Assembly: GCA_023391625.1 (NCBI GenBank)
Contig: JAEWAN010000006.1
Span: 1-64,000 of the forward strand
DNA from: Bacteroidota bacterium
GTDB lineage: Bacteria > Bacteroidota > Bacteroidia > Bacteroidales > Paludibacteraceae
Length of the DNA stretch: 64,000 bases
Direction of reading: 5' to 3'
Shown here piece by piece: positions 40,933 to 50,523 of this stretch. The first letter of the stretch is position 1, and the number at the start of each line of letters is the position of its first letter. The notes under the pieces were generated by a model, which was not told where the DNA came from, ran no database searches, and worked only from the letters and a program-made list of their open reading frames with translations. A program made the position numbers and the translations under genes.

Positions 40933-42037
40933 ATGATTACATTAGACCAACTAAAAGATGTGTTGGAACGCGAGAAAGCGTTGAGGAGGTATCTTTGACG
41001 TCGATACAAAACTAATACAGATAGAAGAAGAAGAATTACGTACACAAGCTCCTGACTTCTGGGATGACCCGAAAACGGCAGAAGCCCAAATGAAAAAGGT
41101 AAAAGACCTGAAAAAATGGGTGGAAGGCTATGAAGAAATAAAAACAGCCACAGAAGAGTTGCAGTTGGCCTATGACTTTTTCAAAGAGGAAGCCGTGACC
41201 GAAGAGGAGGTGGACGACGCCTATTTACACGCCGTTTCGCTGGTGGAAGCCCTGGAGCTAAAAAATATGCTTTCAAAAGAAGAAGACCAGTTGGGAGCTG
41301 TTATAAAAATTGTGGCCGGAGCCGGAGGTACGGAAGCCCAGGACTGGGCAGACATGCTGTTCCGCATGTACCAGCGTTGGTGCGAGCGGCAGGGCTATAA
41401 ATGCGAAATAACCAACTACCAGGAAGGTGACGAAGCCGGTATTAAAACTGTCACCATGCAAATAGAGGGCGACATGGCTTACGGTTACCTGAAAAGCGAA
41501 AACGGTGTACACCGTTTGGTACGAGTTTCGCCATTTAATGCGCAAGGAAAACGAATGACTTCATTCACTTCTGTTTTCGTAGTTCCCTTGGTGGACGACA
41601 CTATTGAAATAGAAATTAACCCGGCTAACCTTACGTGGGACACTTTCCGTTCGTCAGGAGCTGGAGGACAGAACGTAAACAAAGTGGAAACCGGTGTCCG
41701 CCTGCATTATAAATATAAAGACGAAACCACCGGAAAGATGGAGGAAATCGTCATTGAAAATACCGAAAGCCGTTCACAGTTCGGCAACAAAGACAATGCC
41801 TTACGCCTGCTGAAATCACAACTCTACGAAATAGAGCTGGAAAAACGAAGAGCGGCAACGGCAGAAGTGGAAGCAGGAAAGAAAAAAATAGAATGGGGCT
41901 CGCAGATACGAAGTTATGTATTTGACGACCGCAGGGTGAAAGACCACCGCACCAATTACCAAACTTCGGATGTACAGAAGGTAATGGACGGAGATATAGA
42001 TGCTTTCATCAAAGCTTATTTAATGGAATTCCATTAA
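40933..42037 (+). CDS. prfB: Peptide chain release factor 2 (programmed +1 frameshift)
   Basis: RF2 terminates translation at UGA and UAA. The first 22 sense codons (MITLDQLKDVLEREKALRRYL) end in an in-frame TGA at 40996-40998. A +1 shift on CTT TGA C at 40993-40999 continues the protein as DVDTKLIQIEEEE and on to the C-terminus. The product (about 367 residues) carries the RF2 SPF anticodon tripeptide (RVSPFNAQGKR) and the catalytic GGQ (SGAGGQNVNKVETGVRL). Because the stop is read by RF2 itself, low RF2 promotes frameshifting, an autoregulatory loop. Not a pseudogene. Any single-frame annotation would miss the N-terminus. Confidence 0.95.
40984..40999 (+). promoter_or_regulatory. Programmed frameshift signal in prfB
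   Basis: AGGAGG (40984-40989), then TAT, the slippery CTT (40993-40995), the stop TGA and C (40999). Sequence and spacing match the E. coli prfB site, where a Shine-Dalgarno-like element inside the gene stimulates the +1 shift by pairing with 16S rRNA. Confidence 0.93.
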
Positions 42038-42092
42038 TAAAATAAATAATTATCAAGAACATTCTATTCAAAAATTACAGTTTATAAAACAT

Positions 42093-42125
42093 GGATCATC
42101 CCCTGTTCTACAATGGGGGTGATCC
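42093..42125 (+). terminator. Hairpin between prfB and copA
   Basis: GGATCATCCCC (42093-42103) pairs with GGGGGTGATCC (42115-42125), with one G-U, around an 11-base loop, followed by GGTATTTTAAT. It lies 55 bases after the RF2 stop and 22 before copA, so it could terminate prfB or sit in the copA leader. Confidence 0.6.
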
Positions 42126-42146
42126 GGTATTTTAATCCCGGCTATA

Positions 42147-44426
42147 ATGGAAAAGAAACAGTTTGACATCACAGGAATGAGTTGCTCGGCATGTTCCAGC
42201 CGCGTAGAAAAATGTGTCGCTAAGCTGGATGGAGTACAAAAAGTCAGTGTCAATTTACTGACTAATAGTATGGTTGTAGAATACAACGAAAAAAAGACAG
42301 ATGAAGCCAATATAGAAAAAACGGTATCTGATGCCGGGTATGAAGCCCATCTGCACGAGACCAAAAGCAAAAGTAAAACCACAGCCATCGATGCCACACA
42401 GGCTGAACAGAAAAAAATGCGAAGACACTGGTGGTGGTCGCTGGTCTTCCTGCTACCATTGTTATACGTCGCCATGGGGCATATGTTTTCTTTCCCTCTA
42501 CCCGGCTTCCTGTTAGGTTATGAAAATGCGTTAAACTTTGCCATTTTACAATTAATATTAGTATTGCCTATCGCCATCATCAACCAAAGATATTTTACCC
42601 GTGGGTTCACGGCCCTGATAAAAGGCAATCCCAATATGGATTCACTGGTCGGATTAGGTTCGGCAGCAGCTATCCTATATGGCATATACGCTATCTTCAG
42701 AATAGCACATGGTTTAAGCATCAGCGATATGGACATCGTGCATCGTTTTTCCCATGATTTATATTTTGAATCGGGAGGAACGATCCTCACCCTGGTAACA
42801 CTGGGAAAATATTTTGAAAGCCGGTCCAAAGGAAAAACCTCCGAAGCCATTACCAAACTAATGGACTTAGCCCCTAAAACAGCCGTAGTAATACGATATA
42901 ATCTGGAAAAAGAAATCCCGATAGAAGAAGTGGAGGTAGGAGACTTAGTAGTAGTAAAACCGGGACAACGCATTCCGGTGGATGGAATCATAGAAAAAGG
43001 AAACGCCTCTATTGACGAATCTGCCCTGACAGGTGAAAGCATTCCGGTCTTCCGGCAGAAAGGGGACAATGTAATGGCTGCCTCTATCAATAAAACGGGC
43101 TCTTTCACATTCCGAGCTACGAAAGTAGGCAATGATACAACCCTGTCGCAAATCATAGCTCTGGTAGAGGAAGCCTCCTCATCCAAAGCGCCTATATCCA
43201 AACTGGCAGACAAGATAAGCAGCATATTTGTGCCCATTGTCATTTGCATAGCCATTGTTTCTACAGTAGTCTGGCTGCTTGCCGGTTATTACTTTGACTT
43301 TGCCCTCTCCATAGGGATAGCCGTATTGGTTATTTCATGTCCATGCGCCTTAGGCCTTGCAACCCCGGTAGCCATTATGGTAGGCACAGGAAAAGGAGCA
43401 GAATACGGCATCCTGACTAAATCGGCTGAATCTTTTGAAAAAGCAGTAAAAATAAACACGGTCGTACTGGATAAAACGGGCACAATCACAGAAGGCAAAC
43501 CGCAGGTAACGGATATTATAACACAGCACATTACGGAAAAAGAACTCCTATCCGTCATGGCTTCCCTGGAAAAATATTCCGAACATCCGTTGGCCGAAGC
43601 CGTTATTTTGGAAGCGCAGAGCCAAAACGTGCCTTTACTGGAAATTGAAAACTTCAACGTCATACCGGGATTAGGAATAGAAGGTACGTTAAACGACCGC
43701 TATTACTGTGCCGGAAACGCCAAATTACTGACACAGAGAAATATTGATTTAAGCGTTCTACTGCCGAAAGCCGAGCAACTGGCCAACGAAGGAAAAACAC
43801 CGCTTTTCCTTGCCAATGAACAGGATGCCTTAGGCGTGATAGCTGTTGCCGACGTGCTGAAACCATCCAGTAAACAAGCAATAGAAGAATTGGCCGCTTT
43901 AAACATGGAAGTCATCATGCTGACCGGAGATAATAAACGGACGGCACATGCTATCCAGAATCAACTGGGTAACATTAAAGTTGTGGCAGAAGTGCTGCCA
44001 CAAGACAAAGACCGCCAAATCATACAACTCCAAAAAGAAGGGAAATCTGTTGCCATGATCGGGGACGGAATCAACGATGCCCCTGCCCTTATGCGTTCCG
44101 ACCTGGGTATAGCCATTGGCAACGGTACGGATATAGCCATAGAATCGGCGGACATTGTGCTTATGCGCAACGACTTATTGGATGCCGTAACGGCATTCCG
44201 ATTAAGCAAAAAGGTAATGGCTAATATTAAACAAAACCTTTTCTGGGCGTTCTTCTATAACATCATAGGTATTCCATTGGCTGCCGGAGTGTTCTATACA
44301 CTGTTAGGCTGGAAGCTAAGCCCTATGTTCGCGGCACTGGCCATGAGTTTCAGTTCCGTTACCGTAGTAACTAACGCCCTGCGACTTAGAAACTTCAAAT
44401 CAAATAAAGATTCAAAAAAGAAATAA
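42147..44426 (+). CDS. copA: Copper-translocating P-type ATPase
   Basis: A 759-residue P1B-type ATPase that exports Cu(I) across the inner membrane. One N-terminal HMA domain with GMSCSACSSRVEKC (about 8-21) is followed by the membrane core: the actuator TGES loop (ALTGESIPV), the transmembrane CPC motif (ISCPCALGLATPVA, about residue 398), the phosphorylated Asp in VLDKTGTITEGKP (about 440), the nucleotide-site HP (SEHPLAEAV) and MIGDGINDAPAL. The CPC and single HMA fit Cu(I)-specific CopA. It is followed by a CopZ-like chaperone, so the two form a copper-homeostasis pair. No operator was identified. Confidence 0.94.
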   Translation: MEKKQFDITGMSCSACSSRVEKCVAKLDGVQKVSVNLLTNSMVVEYNEKKTDEANIEKTVSDAGYEAHLHETKSKSKTTAIDATQAEQKKMRRHWWWSLVFLLPLLYVAMGHMFSFPLPGFLLGYENALNFAILQLILVLPIAIINQRYFTRGFTALIKGNPNMDSLVGLGSAAAILYGIYAIFRIAHGLSISDMDIVHRFSHDLYFESGGTILTLVTLGKYFESRSKGKTSEAITKLMDLAPKTAVVIRYNLEKEIPIEEVEVGDLVVVKPGQRIPVDGIIEKGNASIDESALTGESIPVFRQKGDNVMAASINKTGSFTFRATKVGNDTTLSQIIALVEEASSSKAPISKLADKISSIFVPIVICIAIVSTVVWLLAGYYFDFALSIGIAVLVISCPCALGLATPVAIMVGTGKGAEYGILTKSAESFEKAVKINTVVLDKTGTITEGKPQVTDIITQHITEKELLSVMASLEKYSEHPLAEAVILEAQSQNVPLLEIENFNVIPGLGIEGTLNDRYYCAGNAKLLTQRNIDLSVLLPKAEQLANEGKTPLFLANEQDALGVIAVADVLKPSSKQAIEELAALNMEVIMLTGDNKRTAHAIQNQLGNIKVVAEVLPQDKDRQIIQLQKEGKSVAMIGDGINDAPALMRSDLGIAIGNGTDIAIESADIVLMRNDLLDAVTAFRLSKKVMANIKQNLFWAFFYNIIGIPLAAGVFYTLLGWKLSPMFAALAMSFSSVTVVTNALRLRNFKSNKDSKKK

Positions 44427-44463
44427 TATATTTATATAACCATAATTCATAATCATTACAGCT

Positions 44464-44670
44464 ATGACACGCAAAACAATAAAAATAGAAGGCATGAGCT
44501 GCCAACATTGTGCCAACCGGGTAGAACAGGTACTGAACACAGACGAAGTTTCAGCAAAAGTAGATTTAGCCAATAATACGGCAGTCGTTGAGTCTGAATC
44601 AGCAATAAGTGATGAAGACCTGAAAAAACGAATCGAATTTGCAGGCTACAAGGTGGTGGAAATTAAATAA
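44464..44670 (+). CDS. copZ: Copper chaperone, HMA domain
   Basis: The 68-residue protein is a single heavy-metal-associated domain, IEGMSCQHCANRVEQVLN with the MxCxxC copper-binding motif, plus the typical DLKKRIEFAGYKVVEIK end. It hands Cu(I) to the CopA HMA domain. It starts 37 bases after copA. Confidence 0.92.
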   Translation: MTRKTIKIEGMSCQHCANRVEQVLNTDEVSAKVDLANNTAVVESESAISDEDLKKRIEFAGYKVVEIK

Positions 44671-44693
44671 GACCTACACTTTCCCGGCCTATC

Positions 44694-45398
44694 ATGAAAA
44701 GCAGCAATGAAATATTAAAAGCAAGAGGTTTCTGCGAAACCGGGATGGAATTTTTCTGTGCCGGGCTGGGTTTTCATGAAAAAATAATGCTGCTCAAAAG
44801 CAAAGTTCCTTTTGAACGGACTTTAGGAGCGAGGTTGCTCATTAAGGAAGGGAAGCAAAGTGTCCCTTTCTTAATAACAGCCCTGCTAACAGAAAAAAAG
44901 CTATATCCTAAAATAGAGATTTGCAACACCTTATCCCGTCTGGGTAAACCGGCCGTGAAGCCACTGATTGACCTGCTTGGAAAAATTGGCACAAATCAAC
45001 ACAAAGACCTGCCTGAAAAACAATTCAGGAAGAAAAGCTATCCCCTGCCCCGCGATATAGCAGCACGTACCCTGGCACATATGGGCGACACCGCACTTCC
45101 CGAACTGACAGAAGCCCTAAGTACCCACGATACGGCATTGTTAAGCGAAGCCATTGATGCCACAGGATATATCTGTTTCTACAACGATCATCCGCAGGTA
45201 TTGGACAAGCTTCGGGAATGCTATAACACCCACAATACAAACGACCTTATCCGGTGGAAAATAGTCCGTGCCATGAGTGCTTTCACAGAAAGCTACAACA
45301 CCCTGACCCAGTTACTGCAAGCAGAAAAGAACAGCAGTATTGCACAGGAAATCAGCAGAAGCCTGTCTCTGCTACGGGATAAGAAAAACAACCGGTAA
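44694..45398 (+). CDS. HEAT-repeat protein
   Basis: A 234-residue soluble protein built of HEAT-like helix pairs: GARLLIKEGKQSVPFLITALL, LGKPAVKPLIDLL, LAHMGDTALPELTEALSTHD and LLQAEKNSSIAQEISRSL. No catalytic motif and no signal peptide are seen. HEAT proteins usually serve as scaffolds. It starts 23 bases after copZ and so may be co-transcribed with copA-copZ, but a copper link is only positional. Confidence 0.8.
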   Translation: MKSSNEILKARGFCETGMEFFCAGLGFHEKIMLLKSKVPFERTLGARLLIKEGKQSVPFLITALLTEKKLYPKIEICNTLSRLGKPAVKPLIDLLGKIGTNQHKDLPEKQFRKKSYPLPRDIAARTLAHMGDTALPELTEALSTHDTALLSEAIDATGYICFYNDHPQVLDKLRECYNTHNTNDLIRWKIVRAMSAFTESYNTLTQLLQAEKNSSIAQEISRSLSLLRDKKNNR

Positions 45399-45488
45399 TC
45401 AACCCTTTCCCGGTAAACAATTCCACGATTATACCTGTTAGTTATATTATACCTAATAAAGGGTTATCGAATTATCTGTCTTTTTTTG

Positions 45489-45496
45489 TACTTTTG
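45489..45496 (+). promoter_or_regulatory. -7 box of the suf operon
   Basis: TACTTTTG matches TAnnTTTG exactly, 39 bases before the sufB ATG. Confidence 0.65.
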
Positions 45497-45535
45497 CCCC
45501 AGTAATTTGCGATAAAAACCATTTAAGCAATTATC

Positions 45536-46972
45536 ATGTCTGAAGATATATTACATAAAGTCACAAACGAGGAATATAAATACGGATTTACCACTGACAT
45601 TGAAACGGACATCATTCCCAAAGGATTGAACGAAGATGTGATCCGTCTTATTTCAACCAAAAAGAATGAACCCGAATGGCTGTTGGAATACAGGCTTAAA
45701 GCTTACCGCCACTGGCTGACTCTGGAAATGCCGACCTGGGCACATCTGAATATCCCTGAAATTAATTATCAGGACATTATCTATTATGCCGCCCCGCGTA
45801 AAAATGCGCCTAAAAGCCTGGACGAAGTTGACCCCGAATTATTAAAAACCTTTGATAAGTTAGGGATTCCCCTGGAAGAGCAGAAAGCATTGTCCGGTAT
45901 GGCCGTAGATGCGGTAATGGACAGCGTTTCCGTGAAAACAACCTTCAAAGAAACCCTGGCAGAACTTGGGATCATCTTTTCATCATTCAGTGAAGCTGTG
46001 GAACACCACCCGGATTTAGTAAAAAAATACCTGGGATCCGTAGTACCATATACTGACAACTTTTTTGCAGCGTTAAACTCAGCCGTATTCAGTGACGGTT
46101 CATTCGTATATATACCCAAAGGCGTTCGTTGCCCGATGGAGCTATCTACCTACTTCCGTATAAACGCCATGAACACAGGTCAGTTTGAACGTACCCTGAT
46201 TGTGGCCGATGATGAAAGTTATGTTTCTTATCTGGAAGGCTGTACAGCCCCCATGCGCGATGAGAACCAACTGCATGCCGCCATTGTGGAAATTGTGGTT
46301 ATGAAAAATGCGGAAGTAAAATACTCTACCGTTCAAAACTGGTATCCGGGAGATAAAGAAGGGAAAGGCGGTATCTACAACTTCGTAACAAAACGGGGTA
46401 TCTGTAAAGGAGAAAATTCCAAACTTTCCTGGACACAGGTAGAAACGGGTTCTGCAATTACCTGGAAATACCCCAGCTGCATTTTACTGGGCGACAATTC
46501 CTCTTCGGAATTTTATTCTGTGGCAGTAACCAATAACCATCAGCAAGCCGACACCGGAACCAAAATGATCCATATCGGAAAAAACACCCGCAGTCATATC
46601 CTTTCCAAAGGAATTTCAGCAGGGGTGAGCCAAAACAGCTACCGGGGTCTGGTACGTGTGAACAAAGGAGCTGAAAATGCCCGGAACTTCTCCCAATGCG
46701 ACAGTTTGTTGTTAGGCGACCGTTGCGGAGCCCATACATTCCCTTATATGGATGTACACAACGATTCTGCCGTAGTGGAACATGAAGCAACCACTTCCAA
46801 GATCAGTGAAGACCAGATATTCTATTGCAACCAGCGCGGAATCTCAACGGAAGATGCCGTGGGGCTGATTGTCAACGGTTATGCCAAGGAAGTTATCAAT
46901 AAACTCCCGATGGAATTTGCCGTAGAAGCCCAAAAGCTATTGCAAATCACACTGGAAGGATCTGTGGGATAA
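45536..46972 (+). CDS. sufB: Fe-S cluster assembly protein SufB
   Basis: The 478-residue scaffold subunit of the SUF iron-sulfur assembly complex. Family features: an N-terminal helical region, VYIPKGVRCPMELSTYFRIN, EGCTAPMRDENQLHAAIVEI, and the C-terminal EDQIFYCNQRGIS segment with a Cys that serves the scaffold. Length fits SufB. The operon order is sufB-sufC-sufD. Confidence 0.95.
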   Translation: MSEDILHKVTNEEYKYGFTTDIETDIIPKGLNEDVIRLISTKKNEPEWLLEYRLKAYRHWLTLEMPTWAHLNIPEINYQDIIYYAAPRKNAPKSLDEVDPELLKTFDKLGIPLEEQKALSGMAVDAVMDSVSVKTTFKETLAELGIIFSSFSEAVEHHPDLVKKYLGSVVPYTDNFFAALNSAVFSDGSFVYIPKGVRCPMELSTYFRINAMNTGQFERTLIVADDESYVSYLEGCTAPMRDENQLHAAIVEIVVMKNAEVKYSTVQNWYPGDKEGKGGIYNFVTKRGICKGENSKLSWTQVETGSAITWKYPSCILLGDNSSSEFYSVAVTNNHQQADTGTKMIHIGKNTRSHILSKGISAGVSQNSYRGLVRVNKGAENARNFSQCDSLLLGDRCGAHTFPYMDVHNDSAVVEHEATTSKISEDQIFYCNQRGISTEDAVGLIVNGYAKEVINKLPMEFAVEAQKLLQITLEGSVG

Positions 46973-47105
46973 GGACAATATCATTACAACCAAAAGAGCA
47001 CAGGTTTAGCAAAAGACATAAAAAACAAACCGTGCCAGTGAAATAAAAAAATAATCTTATACACAAATACAAACACGGACGTTTTGTATTTCAAAGAGAA
47101 TAAAT

Positions 47106-47861
47106 ATGAAAATGCTTGAAATAAAAGATCTCCATGCCAATATCAACGGAAAAGAGATATTAAAAGGACTGAACCTTACTGTAAACGAAGGCGAAGTTCA
47201 TGCTATTATGGGCCCTAACGGTGCGGGAAAATCAACATTAGCCTCTGTCCTTACCGGAAGAGAAGATTTTGACGTTACAGCCGGACAAATATCTTTCTAT
47301 AACAAAAATCTGCTGGAACTTGCTCCAGAAGACCGTGCCCGTGAAGGTATTTTTTTAAGCTTTCAGTATCCGGTTGAAATACCCGGAGTCAGCATGGTGA
47401 ACTTTATGCGTGCGGCAGTAAACGAACACCGTAAATACAAAAACCTGGAGCCTATCTCTGCTTCCGATTTCCTGCGTATGATGCGCGAGAAAAAAGAATT
47501 GGTGGAAATGGACAATAAATTAACCAACCGCTCTGTAAACGAAGGGTTTTCCGGTGGTGAAAAGAAACGGAATGAGATATTCCAAATGGCCATGCTTGAA
47601 CCCAAACTGGCTATCCTGGACGAAACAGACTCCGGTCTGGACATCGACGCACTGCGTATTGTGGCAAACGGGGTTAATAAGTTAAAACGTCCGGACAATG
47701 CTACAATTGTTATTACACACTACCAACGCTTGTTGGATTACATCGTACCGGATTTCGTACACGTTCTCTATAACGGGCGCATAGTTAAAACCGGAGGAAA
47801 AGAACTGGCTCTGGAACTGGAAGAAAAAGGATACGATTGGTTGAAATCGGAAAATAACTAA
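47106..47861 (+). CDS. sufC: Fe-S cluster assembly ATPase SufC
   Basis: A 251-residue ABC-type cytoplasmic ATPase without membrane domain. Walker A GPNGAGKSTL, signature SGGEKKRNE, Walker B LAILDETDSGLD and the switch His (TIVITHYQRLL) are present. It binds SufB and SufD and drives cluster assembly. ATG 47112 is an alternative start. A short hairpin (AATACAAA / TTTGTATT, 47066-47090) lies just upstream. Confidence 0.96.
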   Translation: MKMLEIKDLHANINGKEILKGLNLTVNEGEVHAIMGPNGAGKSTLASVLTGREDFDVTAGQISFYNKNLLELAPEDRAREGIFLSFQYPVEIPGVSMVNFMRAAVNEHRKYKNLEPISASDFLRMMREKKELVEMDNKLTNRSVNEGFSGGEKKRNEIFQMAMLEPKLAILDETDSGLDIDALRIVANGVNKLKRPDNATIVITHYQRLLDYIVPDFVHVLYNGRIVKTGGKELALELEEKGYDWLKSENN

Positions 47862-47998
47862 TTCATACCGGGCATCACGCCCATTATGATTATCAGCATT
47901 TTATTCCCGGATGGTTTTATTATTGTAAAACACCGTGAAGAATAAAAACACTTATAAAATCTTTGTGAATATTCCGTACACAAACGGTCTAAATCAAT

Positions 47999-49336
47999 AT
48001 GGAAAAACAATATATTGACATATACAAGCAATATCACGAAAGTATAAAAAAGCATTCGGCAGAAGTAATGAACCGTCATAGGGACACTTCATTTGCCCGC
48101 TTTGAAAAACTGGGATTTCCTACCCCGAACTTGGAAGCATATAAATACACAGACCTGAAAGAGCCTTTGGCTTTTGATTATGGACTGAATATAAACCGTC
48201 TTTCTATTCCGGTAGATCCGTACAGCGCATTTAAATGTGACGTTCCAGGAATCAGTCCTTATTTATACTTCGTAGTAAACGATGTTTTTTTCCCAGCTAA
48301 CAAATCAGCCGTTTCACTGCCGGAAGGCGTAATAGTGGGCAGTCTGAAAGAAATTGCAGAAAAACATCCGGAACTGGTGGAAAAATACTACGCAAAACTT
48401 TCCGGCCAGAAAGAAGACGGATTAATAGCTTTCAACGGAGCCTTTGCCCAGGACGGTTTTTTCATGTACGTGCCTAAAAACGTCGTTCTTGACAAACCAG
48501 TCCAGATAGTAAACATTATGCGCGCAGATGTTGATTTTATGGCAAACAGCCATAACCTCGTCATCCTTGAGGAAGGCGCTAAAGCCAGCTTACTGGTGTG
48601 CGACCACACGATGGACAACGTCCATTTTCTGGCTAACCGCGTAACAGAAGTATTTGTAGGAGAAAGAGCCTCTTACGAACATTACAAACTGGAAAGCACC
48701 AATAATAACAACACCAACCTTGCCACACTTCTGATAGAACAGCAAAACTCCTCTAATGTACTGGCTAATGTCATTACACTGCACAACGGCGTTACAAGAA
48801 ACAACATCGAAATTGCGCTCAACGGGGAGTATTGCGAAGCGCTGCTTTGCGGTATGGTGGTAAGCGACAAAAAACAACAAGTAGATAATTTTACCTCCGT
48901 ATTGCATAACAAACCGAACTGCCATAGTAACGAACTATTCAAATATATTCTGAACGATGCTTCCCTATGCGGATTTACAGGCCGGTTGGTGGTAGCCCAG
49001 GATGCCCAGAAAACAGCGGCATACCAGACAAACAAAAACTTGCTGTTAAGCAACGAGGCCAGAATACGCACCAAACCTCAGCTGGAAATCTATGCAGACG
49101 ATGTGAAGTGTTCACACGGAGCTACAATAGGACAACTGGATGAAAACGCGATGTTCTACCTGCGTTCACGGGGAATATCCGCTCACGAAGCCAGATTGCT
49201 GTTAATGTCGGCTTTCACCGCAGACATCACAGACAACATACGCATTCACAGTTTGCAGGAACGCATCAAAATGCTCGTGGAAAAACGTTTACGTGGCGAC
49301 CATTCCAAATGCGACGGATGCGTCATCTGTAAATAA
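47999..49336 (+). CDS. sufD: Fe-S cluster assembly protein SufD
   Basis: A 445-residue SufB paralogue that pairs with it in the SufBC2D complex. The beta-helix core and the C-terminal CSHGATIGQLDENAMFYLRSRGISAHEARLLLMSAF are typical. The protein ends in a Cys-rich tail (KCDGCVICK). The usual next gene, the cysteine desulfurase sufS, is absent here; an LD-carboxypeptidase follows after 7 bases. Confidence 0.93.
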   Translation: MEKQYIDIYKQYHESIKKHSAEVMNRHRDTSFARFEKLGFPTPNLEAYKYTDLKEPLAFDYGLNINRLSIPVDPYSAFKCDVPGISPYLYFVVNDVFFPANKSAVSLPEGVIVGSLKEIAEKHPELVEKYYAKLSGQKEDGLIAFNGAFAQDGFFMYVPKNVVLDKPVQIVNIMRADVDFMANSHNLVILEEGAKASLLVCDHTMDNVHFLANRVTEVFVGERASYEHYKLESTNNNNTNLATLLIEQQNSSNVLANVITLHNGVTRNNIEIALNGEYCEALLCGMVVSDKKQQVDNFTSVLHNKPNCHSNELFKYILNDASLCGFTGRLVVAQDAQKTAAYQTNKNLLLSNEARIRTKPQLEIYADDVKCSHGATIGQLDENAMFYLRSRGISAHEARLLLMSAFTADITDNIRIHSLQERIKMLVEKRLRGDHSKCDGCVICK

Positions 49337-49343
49337 ATACGTC

Positions 49344-50243
49344 ATGATACAGCCTCCTTTTTTGCAAACCAACGATCGGGTCAGGATTGTATCCCCTTCC
49401 GGACACATTGACCCGGTCTATATTGACGGGGCCAAACGTATATTCACCGAATGGGGACTCAGACCCGACGAAGGGAAACATGCCCAGGAAAAATACGGAC
49501 GCTTTGCCGGCACGGACGAACAGAGAACGGAGGATCTGCAAGAAGCGCTCAACCATCCGGACATAAAAGCCATACTTTGCAGCCGTGGAGGTTACGGACT
49601 GGCCAGAATCATCGACCGACTGGACTTCACAGCTTTCAAGAAAAACCCCAAATGGCTCATCGGATTTAGCGATATCACCGTATTGCACAATGCTATCAGT
49701 TTACAGGGCGTCAACTCCCTACACAGCATTATGGCTAAACACCTGACGGTATTGGCTCCAGATTCTCAACCGGTCATACAACTACGCCAAACCCTGTTCG
49801 GCAATCTTCCGGCTTACAGTTCTCCAGTGCATCCGCTCAACAGACCGGGAATAGTACGGGGTAAACTAACCGGAGGCAATTTATCCGTTCTATCTGGATT
49901 AAGAGGCAGCAAATTTGACCTGGATTTTGAAAATACAATTCTTTTCATCGAAGATATAGCGGAAAAACCATACCACATTGACCGCATGATACAAAATTTA
50001 CGTTTAAGCGGGGCTTTTGAAAAAATATCCGGTTTAATCCTGGGGCAATTCAGCGATTGCGAAGAAGATCCTTTCATGCACGGCACTATCCATGAATTAA
50101 TCTATGAAGCCGTGAAAGACTACAAATTCCCGGTATGTTTTAATTTTCCCGTAGGACATGTAGAAGAAAATCTCCCCCTCATTTGCGGAGCTGACGTCCA
50201 ACTAAAAGTAACAGAGCAGGATACGCTTTTAAGTTATTTATAA
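49344..50243 (+). CDS. LD-carboxypeptidase (peptidase S66 family)
   Basis: The 299-residue S66 serine peptidase removes the terminal D-Ala from tetrapeptide stems during murein recycling. Motifs: RVRIVSPSG start, ILCSRGGYGLARI, IGFSDITVLHNAI (nucleophile Ser region), LTGGNLSVLSGLRGS, FIEDIAEKPYHIDRM (Glu) and FPVGHVEENLPL (His). The frame is open 51 bases further upstream inside sufD, but ATG 49344, 7 bases after the sufD stop, gives the expected N-terminus. It seems to be the last gene of the suf transcript. Confidence 0.9.
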   Translation: MIQPPFLQTNDRVRIVSPSGHIDPVYIDGAKRIFTEWGLRPDEGKHAQEKYGRFAGTDEQRTEDLQEALNHPDIKAILCSRGGYGLARIIDRLDFTAFKKNPKWLIGFSDITVLHNAISLQGVNSLHSIMAKHLTVLAPDSQPVIQLRQTLFGNLPAYSSPVHPLNRPGIVRGKLTGGNLSVLSGLRGSKFDLDFENTILFIEDIAEKPYHIDRMIQNLRLSGAFEKISGLILGQFSDCEEDPFMHGTIHELIYEAVKDYKFPVCFNFPVGHVEENLPLICGADVQLKVTEQDTLLSYL

Positions 50244-50389
50244 ACGACAAATAACCGCTATCTAATCCCGATTATAGTTTAAGCACAATCGGACAATCAT
50301 GACAAAATTTCAGTTTCAACAAAAGCGACAATATTCTATAAAACAAAATATTACACAAACACACTCATTTCTCTTTTTGGAAAAGGAGA

Positions 50390-50428
50390 AAAAAACAGGA
50401 CAAAACGACACATTTTGTCCTGTTTTTT
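50390..50428. terminator. Terminator after the LD-carboxypeptidase gene
   Basis: AAAAACAGGACAAAA (50391-50405) pairs exactly with TTTTGTCCTGTTTTT (50413-50427) around a 7-base loop, with flanking A and T tracts. The short reading frames across it (50299-50511 plus, 50316-50498 minus) are artefacts. Confidence 0.9.
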
Positions 50429-50509
50429 GTTTTGGTATTCTATTTGCAATACCTCTTACGAAAACAAAAAATAAAAAGAACAACAAAAAGTATAACATTA
50501 AAAATATTT

Positions 50510-50515
50510 AGGAGG
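50510..50515 (+). promoter_or_regulatory. Strong Shine-Dalgarno of the Hsp20 gene
   Basis: AGGAGG 8 bases before the ATG is a perfect anti-SD complement. Most genes here lack any such sequence, and Bacteroidota ribosomes generally do not use it for initiation, so this stands out. Confidence 0.75.
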
Positions 50516-50523
50516 ACTTAATT

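Noticed and set aside
41090..42037. Release factor 2 as a truncated gene starting at an internal ATG
   Set aside because: The missing N-terminus is supplied through the programmed frameshift at 40993-40999.
50299..50511. Short frame upstream of the Hsp20 gene
   Set aside because: It runs through a perfect terminator hairpin and has a low-complexity Lys/Asn/Thr product.
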